A stretch of 64,000 bases of DNA, from contig CALEDJ010000058.1 of the NCBI GenBank assembly GCA_937951485.1, positions 23,294-87,293 on the forward strand, in the 5' to 3' direction. The notes under the pieces are model-generated. The model ran no database searches. It was given only the letters and a program-made list of their open reading frames with translations, and was not told the DNA's origin. Position numbers and translations under genes: made by a program. Origin of the DNA: an uncultured bacterium (lineage in GTDB: Bacteria > Hydrogenedentota > Hydrogenedentia > Hydrogenedentales > CAILVY01). Shown here one piece after another: positions 8,821 through 17,427 of the stretch; position 1 is the stretch's first letter; each line of letters starts with the position of its first letter.

Positions 8821-10503
8821 ATGGGAATGGGTGTCCAATGCGCAGCCATGTTGATCGCTGCGGGGACTTGCCTCCATGCATACGGGGAAACCGGTCTGCA
8901 GGGGTTCTGGAAACTGGTGGAGAACGCCCGGGATTTTACCGGCCATGCCCGGCATGCGGAGAACCACGGAGTCGTTTTTGACGCAAGCGCGCCGGATGGT
9001 CGCCCGGCAGCCCGTTTTGACGGGCGTTCTGCGTACATGGAAGTGCCGCCGCCGCTGGCGCCGCGACTCGGAACAGGTGATTTTACGCTTTCGCTGTGGA
9101 TTTGCACGGAACCGGCGCTGGATGACGCCCTCGGCGATTTGCTGAGCCAATATGATCCCGACACCCGCCGGGGCTTCAATCTCGGCGTGACCCATTGTTC
9201 CGGCGTGGCGAATTCCCAGCCCAATTATCGAAACCTGCACTTCGGCATTGACAATGCCCGCCAGGACGCCGAGTGGACCGATTGCGGTCGTCCCGGCAAC
9301 GCCATCCTCGTCTTCGGATTTGCCGTGCATGAAGGCAATCTCTACGCGGCCACATGCGAGCCGGGTGAAAATGAGTCCGGCCGTGTGTACCGCTACGAGA
9401 GCAATGGCGTCTGGGCGGATTGCGGCAGTCCCGATGCAAGCAACGCAGTCGCGGCGCTTGCCGTTCATGACGGACAACTTTACGCCGGCACATCGTTTTA
9501 CGACACCACCGGATCGGCGTTGCCGCCTTCGCCCAACACCACGCCCGGCGGGAAGGTCTATCGGTATGCCGGGGACAGGGAATGGGTTTTCTGTGGCGGG
9601 CTGGAGAATCCGGAAACCGGCGCGGCGGCGACGATGGGCGGTCTTGCGGTGTTCCGCGGAAACCTCTACGCGACCACGCTCAAGCAGGATGGATTCGGGC
9701 TGTACCGTTACGAAGGGGGCACAAAATGGACCTATTGCGGGCATCCGGGGCGGCGCGTGCTGAATCCCTGCGCGTTTAACGGCCATCTCTACATGGTTTC
9801 CTACGACATGCCCGGCGGGCCATTCCGTTACGATGGAACCGAATGGGCTTATGTGGGCGGCACGATTGACCCGCCCATCCACCAGGACTATTCCTTTGCG
9901 GTCTACGGCGGGCGGCTGCATGTCTCGACCTGGCCGCAGGCCTATGTGTATCGCATGGAGCCGGACGGCCGTTGGACGGCGTGCGGCAAACCCGAAGACG
10001 AGTTGGAAACGATGGGCATGATGGCCTACAACGGCAAACTCTATGTCGGAGCGCTGCCCTCGTCCCACGTCTATCGTTACGACGGCGGCGAGGTCTGGAC
10101 GCGTTTCGGGCAGCAACTGGACACCGCCGAAGGAAAATACCGCCGGGCATGGTCCATGGCCATTTACCGGGGTAACCTGTTCTGCGGCACACTGCCTTCG
10201 GGGCGGGTTTTCAGCATCGAGGCGGGCCGGAATGTTACGCATGATCATGCATTGCAGCCCGGCTGGCGGCATGTGGCCGCCGTCCGTGATGCTGCTTACC
10301 TGCGGCTTTATGTGGATGGCAACCTCGTGGGCGAAAGCGCCGCGTTTGACCCCGCGGATTTTGACCTCACCAACGATCAGCCCCTGCGGATCGGATTCGG
10401 CGCAGGCGACTACTTCAACGGCTGGATGCGGAATCTGCGTATCTACGACCGAGCGCTCTCCAAAGATGAGATCTGCCGCCAGTGCGCTGAAGAACTGCGT
10501 TGA
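8821..10503 (+). CDS. Secreted LamG-domain protein with inserted seven-repeat propeller
   Basis: 560 aa from ATG 8821, which has GAGGGAATC upstream and yields a signal peptide (MGMGVQCAAMLIAAGTCLHAYG). Residues about 25-135 are the first half of a LamG/concanavalin fold (ARFDGRSAYMEVP, GDFTLSLWI). Then come seven repeats of the form AV-x-GxLYAGT each followed by YRY and W..CG (FAVHEGNLYAAT, LAVHDGQLYAGT, LAVFRGNLYATT, CAFNGHLYMVS, FAVYGGRLHVST, MAYNGKLYVGA, MAIYRGNLFCGT). The C-terminal LamG half follows (GWRHVAAVRDAAYLRLYVDG, NGWMRNLRIYDRALS). So a probable seven-bladed beta-propeller is inserted inside the lectin-like domain. No catalytic motif was seen; a carbohydrate-binding surface or secreted protein is likely. 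Confidence 0.85.
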   Translation: MGMGVQCAAMLIAAGTCLHAYGETGLQGFWKLVENARDFTGHARHAENHGVVFDASAPDGRPAARFDGRSAYMEVPPPLAPRLGTGDFTLSLWICTEPALDDALGDLLSQYDPDTRRGFNLGVTHCSGVANSQPNYRNLHFGIDNARQDAEWTDCGRPGNAILVFGFAVHEGNLYAATCEPGENESGRVYRYESNGVWADCGSPDASNAVAALAVHDGQLYAGTSFYDTTGSALPPSPNTTPGGKVYRYAGDREWVFCGGLENPETGAAATMGGLAVFRGNLYATTLKQDGFGLYRYEGGTKWTYCGHPGRRVLNPCAFNGHLYMVSYDMPGGPFRYDGTEWAYVGGTIDPPIHQDYSFAVYGGRLHVSTWPQAYVYRMEPDGRWTACGKPEDELETMGMMAYNGKLYVGALPSSHVYRYDGGEVWTRFGQQLDTAEGKYRRAWSMAIYRGNLFCGTLPSGRVFSIEAGRNVTHDHALQPGWRHVAAVRDAAYLRLYVDGNLVGESAAFDPADFDLTNDQPLRIGFGAGDYFNGWMRNLRIYDRALSKDEICRQCAEELR

Positions 10504-10583
10504 CAACATGATGTGCCCGTGTCGTGCAGATGCGTCATTCCCGCGCAACCCTTTGATCGGCAAATAGCCCGGCAACTATCCAT

Positions 10584-12773
10584 TCACAAGCCCAGAAGAG
10601 TAAAGCCCTGATAGGTGATCAACGCCCCCAGGTATGCCAGGGTTGTCATATAACTGAAGGTCAAAATAGACCAGCGCCATTGCGCGGTTTCGCGCCGGAT
10701 GACGAAAAGCGTGGCGGCGCACTGACAGCATAACGCGAAGAACACAATGATGGAGAGTCCGACCGGGATATTGAACAGTTTCTCGCCATCGCTGCGTTCC
10801 ACAGCCTTCAGGCGTTGTGACAAGACCTGATAGGCGCTGTCGTCTTCATATTCCAGGTTGAGGATGGTGGCGAGGGTCGCGATGAAGACTTCGCGCGCGG
10901 GGAAACTGGCGATGACGGCGGTGGCGATACGCCAATCCCAACCCATCGGGCGGAAAACCGGCTCCACCATGCGTCCGAGGCGCCCCAGAAAACTGTTGCG
11001 GAGGTGCGCCCCCGCTTCCTTGTGATCAATTTCCTGGAGCGCCTTGTCGCGCTCGGGGCCTTCCGGCATATGCGCCATGGTTTCGGCGCGCTGCACCTCG
11101 AATTCTTCCTCGATTGTTGCGGAATGCGGGAAATACGCCAGCGCCCAGACGATGACCGCCACCGAGAAAATCAGCGTGCCGGCGCGCACAAGGAATTCAC
11201 GACCCTCCCGGTACAGTTTTCGTATCACGGAACGGGGCTGCGGCATTTTGTAACTGGGCATTTCCATAATGAACGGAGATTTCTGGCCCCTGAAAATGGT
11301 GCGCTTGAATATCCAGGCCGCCGGTCCCGTCACGGCAATGCCCAGAATGTACGCGCAAAACAGCGTCAACCCCTGAAGCCCGATGATGCCGCCCAGAAAG
11401 CGGCGTTCCGGAATCAGGGCGGCGATCATGACGGTATAGACCAAAAGACGCGCGGAACAACTCATCAGCGGCGCAACGAGAATGGTGGCGAAACGATCGC
11501 GCTGGTTGTGAATCACGCGGGTGGCGGTGATGCCGGGCACGGCGCAGGCAAAACAGGAGAGCATGGGGATGAAAGACTGCCCGCTGAGTCCGCACCAACT
11601 CATGATCTTGTCCATGAGAAAGGCGGCGCGCGCCATGTAGCCGCAGTCTTCAAGGATGGCGATAAAAAGGCTCAGCAGCAGAATCTGCGGCAAAAACACC
11701 ACCACGCTGCCCACCCCCCCGATGATGCCGTCCACCACGAGGCTTCTAAGCATGCCGGAGGGCAATGTACCGCCGACGGCAGTGCCCACCCAGCCGACCA
11801 TGGCCTCCACGGCGTGCATTGCAGGCAGCGCGCCCGAATATATGGACTGGAAGACCAGCATCATGATCCCCAGAAAACATAAGGTGCCAAGGACGCGATG
11901 CGTCAGGACGTCATCAAGGCGGTCAGACCCTGTGACGGGGCGTTCGGAAGGGAGACGGAGCGTCCGGCGCGTGACCTCCTCCGCCCAACGGTAGCGCTCC
12001 CGCGCTTCTGTGGCGGCAAGCGTGATTTCTCCGGATTGCGCCTCCCGCCGCCGTGCGCGGATTAGATTTGCGCATTGCTCCCCCAGCGTCCGCACCAGCC
12101 GTTCTTCGGCATACCCTTCCTCATCCACCAGCACGCGGAAGGCTTCCGCCCTGGGCACTGTGCGGCCGAGCGTTGTCTTGAATTGTTCCAAGTCCGCCGT
12201 CAGCGAATCCACCGCTTTGGAGAGGCATTCGGGAAAACGGCACACCGGCTGCGCCGGGGGAATGTGGCCTTCCACCATGCGGCGAATCTCACGAAGAAGC
12301 GCATCCACCCCTTTTCCTATGTGGGCGCACAACGGAACCACGGGTGCGCCGATTTCCCTGGAAAGCGCCTCCAGATCAATGATCACCCCCAGGCGCGCCG
12401 CCACATCCATCATGTTCAGGGCGATAATAATTGGTTTGCCGAGTTCCAGCAACTGGGATACAAAATACAGATTGCGCTCAAGATTGGAAGCGTCCACCAC
12501 CACCACCAGCCCGATGACCGGATGTTCGTGCGGCACCTGGTTCAGCAGGATATCCGCGACAATCATCTCGTCAGGCGAACGGGCGGCGAGGCTGTAGGCC
12601 CCCGGCATGTCAACGATTTCAGCGTCAATGCCGTGCTCGCGCAATTCACCGTGTTTGCGTTCCACAGTGACGCCGGGATAATTCCCCGTGCTGTGTGAGA
12701 GGCCGGTCAGGTCGTTGAATACCGCCGTTTTTCCCACATTGGGATTGCCCACAAGGGCCAGCGCTTTTATCAT
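10584..12773 (-). CDS. feoB: Ferrous iron transport protein B
   Basis: 729 aa, normal for FeoB. Residues 1-160 are the GTPase with G1 GNPNVGKT, the G2 region TGNYPGVTVE, G3 DMPG and G4 NMMD. A linker and about eight to ten membrane helices follow, with the two gate regions (SVVVFLPQILLLSLFIAILEDCGYMARAAF and MLSCFACAVPGI) and the late SFPAREVFIATLATI. It imports Fe(II) through the inner membrane. The start overlaps the feoA stop by four bases (ATGA), giving the operon dtxR-feoA-feoB. A cysteine in the C-terminal ALCCQCAATLFV segment is typical of bacterial FeoB. Confidence 0.97.
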   Translation of the reverse strand: MIKALALVGNPNVGKTAVFNDLTGLSHSTGNYPGVTVERKHGELREHGIDAEIVDMPGAYSLAARSPDEMIVADILLNQVPHEHPVIGLVVVVDASNLERNLYFVSQLLELGKPIIIALNMMDVAARLGVIIDLEALSREIGAPVVPLCAHIGKGVDALLREIRRMVEGHIPPAQPVCRFPECLSKAVDSLTADLEQFKTTLGRTVPRAEAFRVLVDEEGYAEERLVRTLGEQCANLIRARRREAQSGEITLAATEARERYRWAEEVTRRTLRLPSERPVTGSDRLDDVLTHRVLGTLCFLGIMMLVFQSIYSGALPAMHAVEAMVGWVGTAVGGTLPSGMLRSLVVDGIIGGVGSVVVFLPQILLLSLFIAILEDCGYMARAAFLMDKIMSWCGLSGQSFIPMLSCFACAVPGITATRVIHNQRDRFATILVAPLMSCSARLLVYTVMIAALIPERRFLGGIIGLQGLTLFCAYILGIAVTGPAAWIFKRTIFRGQKSPFIMEMPSYKMPQPRSVIRKLYREGREFLVRAGTLIFSVAVIVWALAYFPHSATIEEEFEVQRAETMAHMPEGPERDKALQEIDHKEAGAHLRNSFLGRLGRMVEPVFRPMGWDWRIATAVIASFPAREVFIATLATILNLEYEDDSAYQVLSQRLKAVERSDGEKLFNIPVGLSIIVFFALCCQCAATLFVIRRETAQWRWSILTFSYMTTLAYLGALITYQGFTLLGL

Positions 12774-13039
12774 GCGCCAGGCTCCAGTTCAACCAGCGCC
12801 GCCTCCGATTTGCGCATGGTCAGATACGACCCCCGCACCTGGACCACCATTGGATCACCCAGCGGCGCAAAGCGAACGACCGAGACCTCCGCGCCCCGGC
12901 ACACGCCCATCTCCAAAAGGCGTTGCTGAATGGCGCCTGCGCCGGTCACCCGCGCCACTACCCCCCGTTGCCCCCGAAGCAACTGATCCAGGCTTCTGCG
13001 TGATCCTGCTTTAGCGGTGTCTGATGGGGAACCTTGCAT
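12770..13039 (-). CDS. feoA: Ferrous iron transport protein A
   Basis: 89 aa from ATG 13039, which has CAGGAGCAGGA just upstream. The ORF-track version reaching 13345 is a read-through of the dtxR complement and is not used. The SH3-like FeoA fold is visible: GQRGVVARVTGAGAIQQRLLEMGVCRGAEVSV, then PLGDPMVVQVRGSYLTMRKSEAALVEL. FeoA is a small cytoplasmic partner of FeoB. It overlaps feoB by ATGA and starts 23 bp after the dtxR stop, so the three genes are translated from one transcript. Confidence 0.93.
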   Translation of the reverse strand: MQGSPSDTAKAGSRRSLDQLLRGQRGVVARVTGAGAIQQRLLEMGVCRGAEVSVVRFAPLGDPMVVQVRGSYLTMRKSEAALVELEPGA

Positions 13040-13062
13040 TCCTGCTCCTGCTTCATGGCGGC

Positions 13063-13563
13063 TCACAAAGAAGCGCCTTGGTGATTCCGCATCTGTTCCC
13101 GAACCTTTTCCGCCAAAGCCGTGTCGCTTAACAGGCAACGCATCAACGCCATCAGGCGGCGCCCGGTGTCCATGCTCATCAGATGCTCCATTTTGCAGGC
13201 ATCCGCCATCGCCATATCGCGGTCCACACCCAACACCTGCTCGAAGAAGCGCGCCAGAATGGAAAAATTCTCCTCCACCAGCGTGGCAATCCGTTTGCCC
13301 TCCTCCGTCAACAACAGGAACCGATGCGGGTCCTCGCCAACCCATCCACGCTTCTTCAACTGGCTCAGGGCCATTGATGCGGCCCCCCGCGATATCTCCA
13401 GCATCTCCGCCACATCCGTCGAACGCGCGTACCCCAACTCACTGCGCAGATGGTCAATCGCCATCAGGTAATGCGCCATGGAATGCGACGGCTTGTTGCG
13501 GTCAAATTCCCGCCAATAACTGCCGTCGTTCTTCGGTTTGGGAGCAGCGGATTTCGTTGGCAT
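13063..13563 (-). CDS. DtxR/IdeR/MntR-family metal-dependent repressor
   Basis: 166 aa. An N-terminal winged helix (residues about 30-95: YLMAIDHL, STDVAEMLEISRGAASMALSQLKKRGWV) is followed by the dimerisation and metal-binding domain with DACKMEHLMS, the DACxxEH pattern carrying metal-ligand residues. The SH3-like third domain is absent, as in MntR-type short members. As first gene of the feoAB operon it most likely senses Fe(II) and represses its own transcript. A sigma-70 promoter with an overlapping dyad lies directly upstream. Whether it senses iron or manganese cannot be settled, but the feo context favours iron. Confidence 0.93.
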   Translation of the reverse strand: MPTKSAAPKPKNDGSYWREFDRNKPSHSMAHYLMAIDHLRSELGYARSTDVAEMLEISRGAASMALSQLKKRGWVGEDPHRFLLLTEEGKRIATLVEENFSILARFFEQVLGVDRDMAMADACKMEHLMSMDTGRRLMALMRCLLSDTALAEKVREQMRNHQGASL

Positions 13564-13598
13564 GGGGGCTTCCGTTAATGCGGCTGAACAACACTTCT

Positions 13599-13633
13599 AC
13601 TTGTATTATAACAGGTTCTGGCTGTTGATCCAA
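13599..13633 (-). promoter_or_regulatory. Promoter and candidate operator of the dtxR-feoAB operon
   Basis: On the minus strand TTGGAT and TATAAT are separated by 17 bases (complement of 13605-13633), a good sigma-70 promoter 40 bp ahead of the dtxR start. An imperfect dyad ACYTGT-N6-ACARGT (13599-13616) is centred on the -10 box. A second dyad, AACAG-N7-CTGTT, fills the spacer. Either could be the autoregulatory site of the DtxR-type repressor; this is inference. Confidence 0.6.
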
Positions 13634-13753
13634 AAAGCGGCGGGGGATTGCGGAACAGCATGTGAAAATGACTCGGCAAGCCATGATTTGACTATGGCCT
13701 TCCGGAGACCCTAGGCTGGCGTGGTCCCGTGGATGCGCAACGAGAGGGAACGA

Positions 13754-14515
13754 ATGAACGACAGGGATCATGCCTCCGGCGGACAGAAAGCGGCGATGTC
13801 CCGCGAATCAGCGCCCGCATTTACGCACGATGAAGTCTTTCGCCTCATATCCTTGGCATCGCCGGGGGCGCGAATTCTGGATATTCCCGCCGGGTCCGGG
13901 GCCTTCACCAACCGTCTGCAGGCTGCGGGATATGACGTGATCGCTTCGGATATTGTTGCGCACCCTGCGGTGCCGCCATCGCGCTTCCGGCAGGCCGACA
14001 TGAATCTGCCGCTGCCGTTTGACGATGCCTCCTTCGATGCCGTGGCATCCATCGAAGGACTGGAGCACATTCAACGGCCATTCGATTTTATCCGGGAATG
14101 CCGCCGCATTCTGCGTTCCGACGGGTTTCTGGTGCTTTCCACACCGAATGTCTCATCCCTGCGATCGCGGTGGCGCTGGTTCCTGACGGGATTCCACAAC
14201 AAGTGTAAATATCCCCTGGATGAAACTTTTCCGCAGCCGCGCCATCACATCAACATGCGGTCCTATCCGGAACTGCGCTATATGTTCCACACCAGCGGTT
14301 TTCGCATCGAATGCGTGCGCACCAACCGGATAAAGCCGGTGAATTGGCTTTATTTGCCTTGGGTACCGCCGGCTTATGCGATCACCCGCCTCGCCATGCG
14401 ACGGGCGGCGCGCACGTCGGAACACCGCCGCGTGGTGGGGGAGACCATCGGCCAGATGTTTTCCCGGGCGGTGTTGTTCGGAGAGACGCTGATCGTGGTG
14501 GCGCGACCGAAATGA
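13754..14515 (+). CDS. Class I SAM-dependent methyltransferase
   Basis: 253 aa from ATG 13754 (GAGAGGGAACG upstream). The Rossmann motif I reads ILDIPAGSGAFTNRL, with DVIASDI after strand 2, DMNLPLPFDDASFDAVASIEGLEHI (motif II region) and FLVLSTPNVSSLRSR. This is the Methyltransf_11/23 pattern of enzymes acting on small molecules or lipids. The C-terminal part (residues about 150-253) has a hydrophobic segment (NWLYLPWVPPAYAITRL) that could contact the membrane or a lipid substrate. Substrate unknown. A BNR-repeat protein follows 71 bp downstream. Confidence 0.88.
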   Translation: MNDRDHASGGQKAAMSRESAPAFTHDEVFRLISLASPGARILDIPAGSGAFTNRLQAAGYDVIASDIVAHPAVPPSRFRQADMNLPLPFDDASFDAVASIEGLEHIQRPFDFIRECRRILRSDGFLVLSTPNVSSLRSRWRWFLTGFHNKCKYPLDETFPQPRHHINMRSYPELRYMFHTSGFRIECVRTNRIKPVNWLYLPWVPPAYAITRLAMRRAARTSEHRRVVGETIGQMFSRAVLFGETLIVVARPK

Positions 14516-14586
14516 ACACGGCCCAACACAGACCGACACGGACCATTATGGACAGATGCGAAACGATATGGAGAGGAGCGCTTGAG

Positions 14587-15774
14587 ATGAGAGCGGCTAT
14601 GGGGTGTTTTTTCTGGCTTCTCCTGGGCCCGGCGGCGTGGGGCGAAACAGCGGTCGCCCCGCCGGGCGTAGTGATTCATCACAGTCCGCAAGCCACCGGC
14701 TTGTACATCGGATCGCCGAGCATTACGGTGTTGCCCAACGGCGATTACCTCGCTTCTCACGATTACTTCGGCCCGGAGAGCAATGAGCACGAATGCGCCA
14801 CGGCGCGGGTGTACAGGTCCGACGACCGCGGCGAAACCTGGCGGCATATTGCGGAACTGCAATGTCTGTTCTGGCCCAAACTCTTCACGCACCGCGGTGC
14901 GGTCTATATTCTGGGCGTGGAAAAGCATCACGGGCGCATCGTCATCCGGCGTTCCACAGACGACGGCATGACATGGACCGCGCCCGCCGATGCCGACAGC
15001 GGACTTCTTACGCCCGAAGGGGAATTCCACACCGCGCCGATGCCCGTCATCGAACATGACGGCAGGTTGTGGCGCGCATTTGAGGACGCCATGGGCGGCA
15101 CGCGGTGGGGCGAACGTTACCGCGCTTTCATGATGTCCATCCCCGTTGATGCCGACCTGCTCCGCGCGGACAACTGGACCTTCAGCAACGTCGTTGCGCG
15201 CCACCCGGAATGGCTGGGCGGTGATTTCCGGGGCTGGCTGGAAGGCAATGCCGTCGTCACGCGCGACGGCCGGATGGTCAATATCCTGCGCGTGGATACG
15301 CCCGCCTGCCCGGAAAAAGCCGCCATCGTCACCATCAGCGACGATGGCAAAACGGCATCCTTCGACCCTGACACGGGATTCGTTGATTTCCCCGGCGGCG
15401 CGAAGAAATTCACCATCCGCTACGACAAGGAAAGCGGCCTCTACTGGTCCATCGCCACCATCGTCCCCCAAAAACATCAGGACGCCGGGCGGCCGGGCGG
15501 CATCCGCAACACCCTCGCCCTGACCGCCTCCGCCGACTTGCGCATCTGGGTTGTCCGGTGCATTCTGCTGTACCATCCCGATGTCGCCGCCCACGGTTTT
15601 CAATATGTGGACTGGCAATTCGACGGCGATGATCTCATCGCCGTGTGTCGCACCGCGCACGACGACGGCATCGGCGGCGCACGCAATAACCATGATGCCA
15701 ACTTTCTTACCTTCCACCGCATCAAGGATTTTCGCATCCTGACCGGCAAGGATTCCGTGGCGGACTGGCGCTGA
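14587..15774 (+). CDS. Secreted BNR-repeat (sialidase-like propeller) protein
   Basis: 395 aa from ATG 14587, which has GAGAGGAGCG upstream and gives a signal peptide (MRAAMGCFFWLLLGPAAWG). The ORF-track start 14311 overlaps the methyltransferase and is not supported. Two Asp-box/BNR motifs are clear (SDDRGETW, STDDGMTW), with the propeller-like SPSITVLPNGDYLASHDYFG at the start. This is the exo-alpha-sialidase-like six-bladed fold. The full sialidase Arg triad and Tyr/Glu pair cannot be confirmed by eye, so enzymatic activity on sialic acid is doubtful. Many PVC-group proteins of this type have unknown glycan targets. Confidence 0.82.
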   Translation: MRAAMGCFFWLLLGPAAWGETAVAPPGVVIHHSPQATGLYIGSPSITVLPNGDYLASHDYFGPESNEHECATARVYRSDDRGETWRHIAELQCLFWPKLFTHRGAVYILGVEKHHGRIVIRRSTDDGMTWTAPADADSGLLTPEGEFHTAPMPVIEHDGRLWRAFEDAMGGTRWGERYRAFMMSIPVDADLLRADNWTFSNVVARHPEWLGGDFRGWLEGNAVVTRDGRMVNILRVDTPACPEKAAIVTISDDGKTASFDPDTGFVDFPGGAKKFTIRYDKESGLYWSIATIVPQKHQDAGRPGGIRNTLALTASADLRIWVVRCILLYHPDVAAHGFQYVDWQFDGDDLIAVCRTAHDDGIGGARNNHDANFLTFHRIKDFRILTGKDSVADWR

Positions 15775-15962
15775 CCTGGAGTGCGCTGTCTGCTCAGCGC
15801 TTTTTGCCGGGCTTTCCAAGTCTCGTTCAATTCAGCCAAAGCGCCGAACAATCGGCGCGCCCCAGATGGTTTTTGAAAACGGTTTTTGTGATGCAGGGGA
15901 AAACAATCATGCTGATCGAACCGTGTACCGAGGCGTGGGAGAAGAGGGGCGCTTCAAGACGA

Positions 15963-15992
15963 TTGCGGGGCGGGAATAGTGTTGCCTATAAT
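15963..15992 (+). promoter_or_regulatory. Sigma-70 promoter ahead of trxB
   Basis: TTGCGG, an 18-base spacer, then a perfect TATAAT. The predicted transcription start is near 15999, about 47 bases before the trxB ATG. The rest of the 270-bp gap 15775-16045 shows no gene. Confidence 0.6.
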
Positions 15993-16045
15993 CGCGTTCC
16001 CATGGGGATAAAACCGAAACACAGCATCAATAGGGAGTTGCAGGA

Positions 16046-16993
16046 ATGGAAAATGTGTTGATTATTGGTTCCGGGCCGGCGGGCTATACGGCGGCTTTGT
16101 ACACGGCGCGGGCGAATCTGTCGCCGTTATGCCTGGAAGGTGAACCCAGCCAGGACATGCTGCCCGGCGGGCAGTTGATGACGACAACGGAGGTCGAGAA
16201 TTATCCAGGCTATCCAGAGGGCGTAAGCGGTCCGAAAATGATGGAGGACTTCAAAAAGCAGGCGGAACGTTTCGGTGCGCGCTTCGAATACAAGACTGCC
16301 ACCAAAGTGGACTTTTCCACGCGACCGTTCAAGGTATGGGCAGGGGAAGAGTTATTTGAGGCGAAGACCGTGATCATCGCCACCGGCGCGTCCGCGAAAT
16401 ATCTGGGGCTGGAATCCGAGCAGCATTTCCTGAATCGCGGGGTCTCCGCATGCGCCACATGCGACGGCGCGCTGCCGCGTTTCCGGAACAAGCCGCTCGT
16501 TGTGGTGGGCGGCGGCGACACGGCGATGGAAGAAGCGCTGTTCCTGGCGAATTTCGCCTCCAAAGTGCATGTGGTGCATCGGCGCGATCAATTCCGCGCA
16601 AGCAAGATCATGGGCGACCGTGTGCTGAAGCACCCCAAGATTACTGTGGAATGGAACAGCGTGGTGGAGGAAATCCTGGGAAACGATCAGGACGGCGTGA
16701 CGGGGGTGCGGCTGAAGGATGTCCAGACGGGGGAGACGCGGGAGATCGCCTGCGCGGGCTATTTCGCGGCCATCGGCCACAAACCCAACACGGATATTTT
16801 CAAAGGCATATTGGAAATGCGCGAGAACGGCTATCTCATCACAAAGCCCGACAGCACCTGCACCAATATCGAAGGCGTCTTCGCCTGCGGCGATGTGCGA
16901 GACCCCGTATATCGGCAAGCCGTCACCGCCGCGGGCAACGGCTGCATGGCGGCCATTGACGCCACCCGCTGGCTGGAAGCCCAGGAAGGCTGA
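16046..16993 (+). CDS. trxB: Thioredoxin reductase
   Basis: 315 aa. FAD-binding [18 protein letters not shown] is near the N terminus, [20 protein letters not shown] follows, and the redox-active dithiol is CATCDG at about residues 137-142. The NADPH motif [26 protein letters not shown] and a C-terminal [22 protein letters not shown] also match. It reduces thioredoxin with NADPH in the cytoplasm. GGGAGTTGCAGGA precedes the ATG. It appears monocistronic; no thioredoxin gene is adjacent. Confidence 0.96.
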   Translation: MENVLIIGSGPAGYTAALYTARANLSPLCLEGEPSQDMLPGGQLMTTTEVENYPGYPEGVSGPKMMEDFKKQAERFGARFEYKTATKVDFSTRPFKVWAGEELFEAKTVIIATGASAKYLGLESEQHFLNRGVSACATCDGALPRFRNKPLVVVGGGDTAMEEALFLANFASKVHVVHRRDQFRASKIMGDRVLKHPKITVEWNSVVEEILGNDQDGVTGVRLKDVQTGETREIACAGYFAAIGHKPNTDIFKGILEMRENGYLITKPDSTCTNIEGVFACGDVRDPVYRQAVTAAGNGCMAAIDATRWLEAQEG

Positions 16994-17008
16994 TTCGCTC
17001 CGACCTCG

Positions 17009-17167
17009 TCAGCAGCACTCGAAATGCGTCTGGAAAAACTGAATGATCTGATTGATCAGGCTGAAGATCGCTGAAATCGTGGCGACCACCTGTTGTATGG
17101 CGTACAACAGGAATTCGTAATCGGCTGCGAGAGCCGGCGTGCCGGTGAAACGTGGGGCGTGTTGCAT
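17009..17167 (-). CDS. Small ORF, 52 aa, unknown
   Basis: ATG 17167 is preceded by AAGGAGA with a 7-base spacer, a near-ideal ribosome site; ATG 17185 is in frame but lies before that site. The product starts MQHAPRFTGTPALAADYEF, then has an amphipathic/hydrophobic helix (LLYAIQQVVATISAIFSLINQIIQFF) and ends THFECC. No family is recognised. The two C-terminal cysteines and the helix could suit a membrane peptide, a toxin-like peptide or a peptide precursor, but no modifying enzyme is adjacent. A perfect 8-bp stem-loop lies in its 5' leader. It sits between trxB and aceA, downstream of the aceA hairpin. Confidence 0.5.
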   Translation of the reverse strand: MQHAPRFTGTPALAADYEFLLYAIQQVVATISAIFSLINQIIQFFQTHFECC

Positions 17168-17214
17168 CGTTTTCTTCTCCTTCATGACGGTGTCACTCCG
17201 TTTTCTCTTGCTTT

Positions 17215-17234
17215 GCCCGGCAGCAATGCCGGGC
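17215..17234 (-). promoter_or_regulatory. Stem-loop in the leader of the small ORF
   Basis: GCCCGGCA and TGCCGGGC form a perfect 8-bp stem with a 4-base loop, 48 bp ahead of the small-ORF start. It is not followed by a T-run on either strand, so a leader structure is more likely than a terminator. Confidence 0.45.
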
Positions 17235-17377
17235 CAGAACCGTCTCAAGTATAGCAAATGGGGGTGGCTCAATGTGTCCAAATGGTCCGGGCGGACTGAC
17301 AGAAAATCCTCCAATCGGCCCGACCGGGCCAGTCTGGGGGGGGCCTCCATTGGAATCACCGTCAAGGTATATAACCA

Positions 17378-17406
17378 GGCGGGCGCCACGCGCTGCGGCG
17401 CCCGCC
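17378..17406 (-). terminator. Hairpin downstream of aceA
   Basis: A perfect 10-bp stem (GGCGGGCGCC / GGCGCCCGCC) with a 9-base loop lies 22 bp past the aceA stop, followed on the minus strand by TGGTTATAT. It probably ends the aceBA transcript, although the T-tract is weak. Confidence 0.6.
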
Positions 17407-17427
17407 CATTTTCAAGTCTGAAAGGTT

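Noticed and set aside
8794-10575. 593-aa antisense ORF over the LamG protein
   Set aside because: Mirror frame of a gene with clear signal peptide and repeats; no family features.
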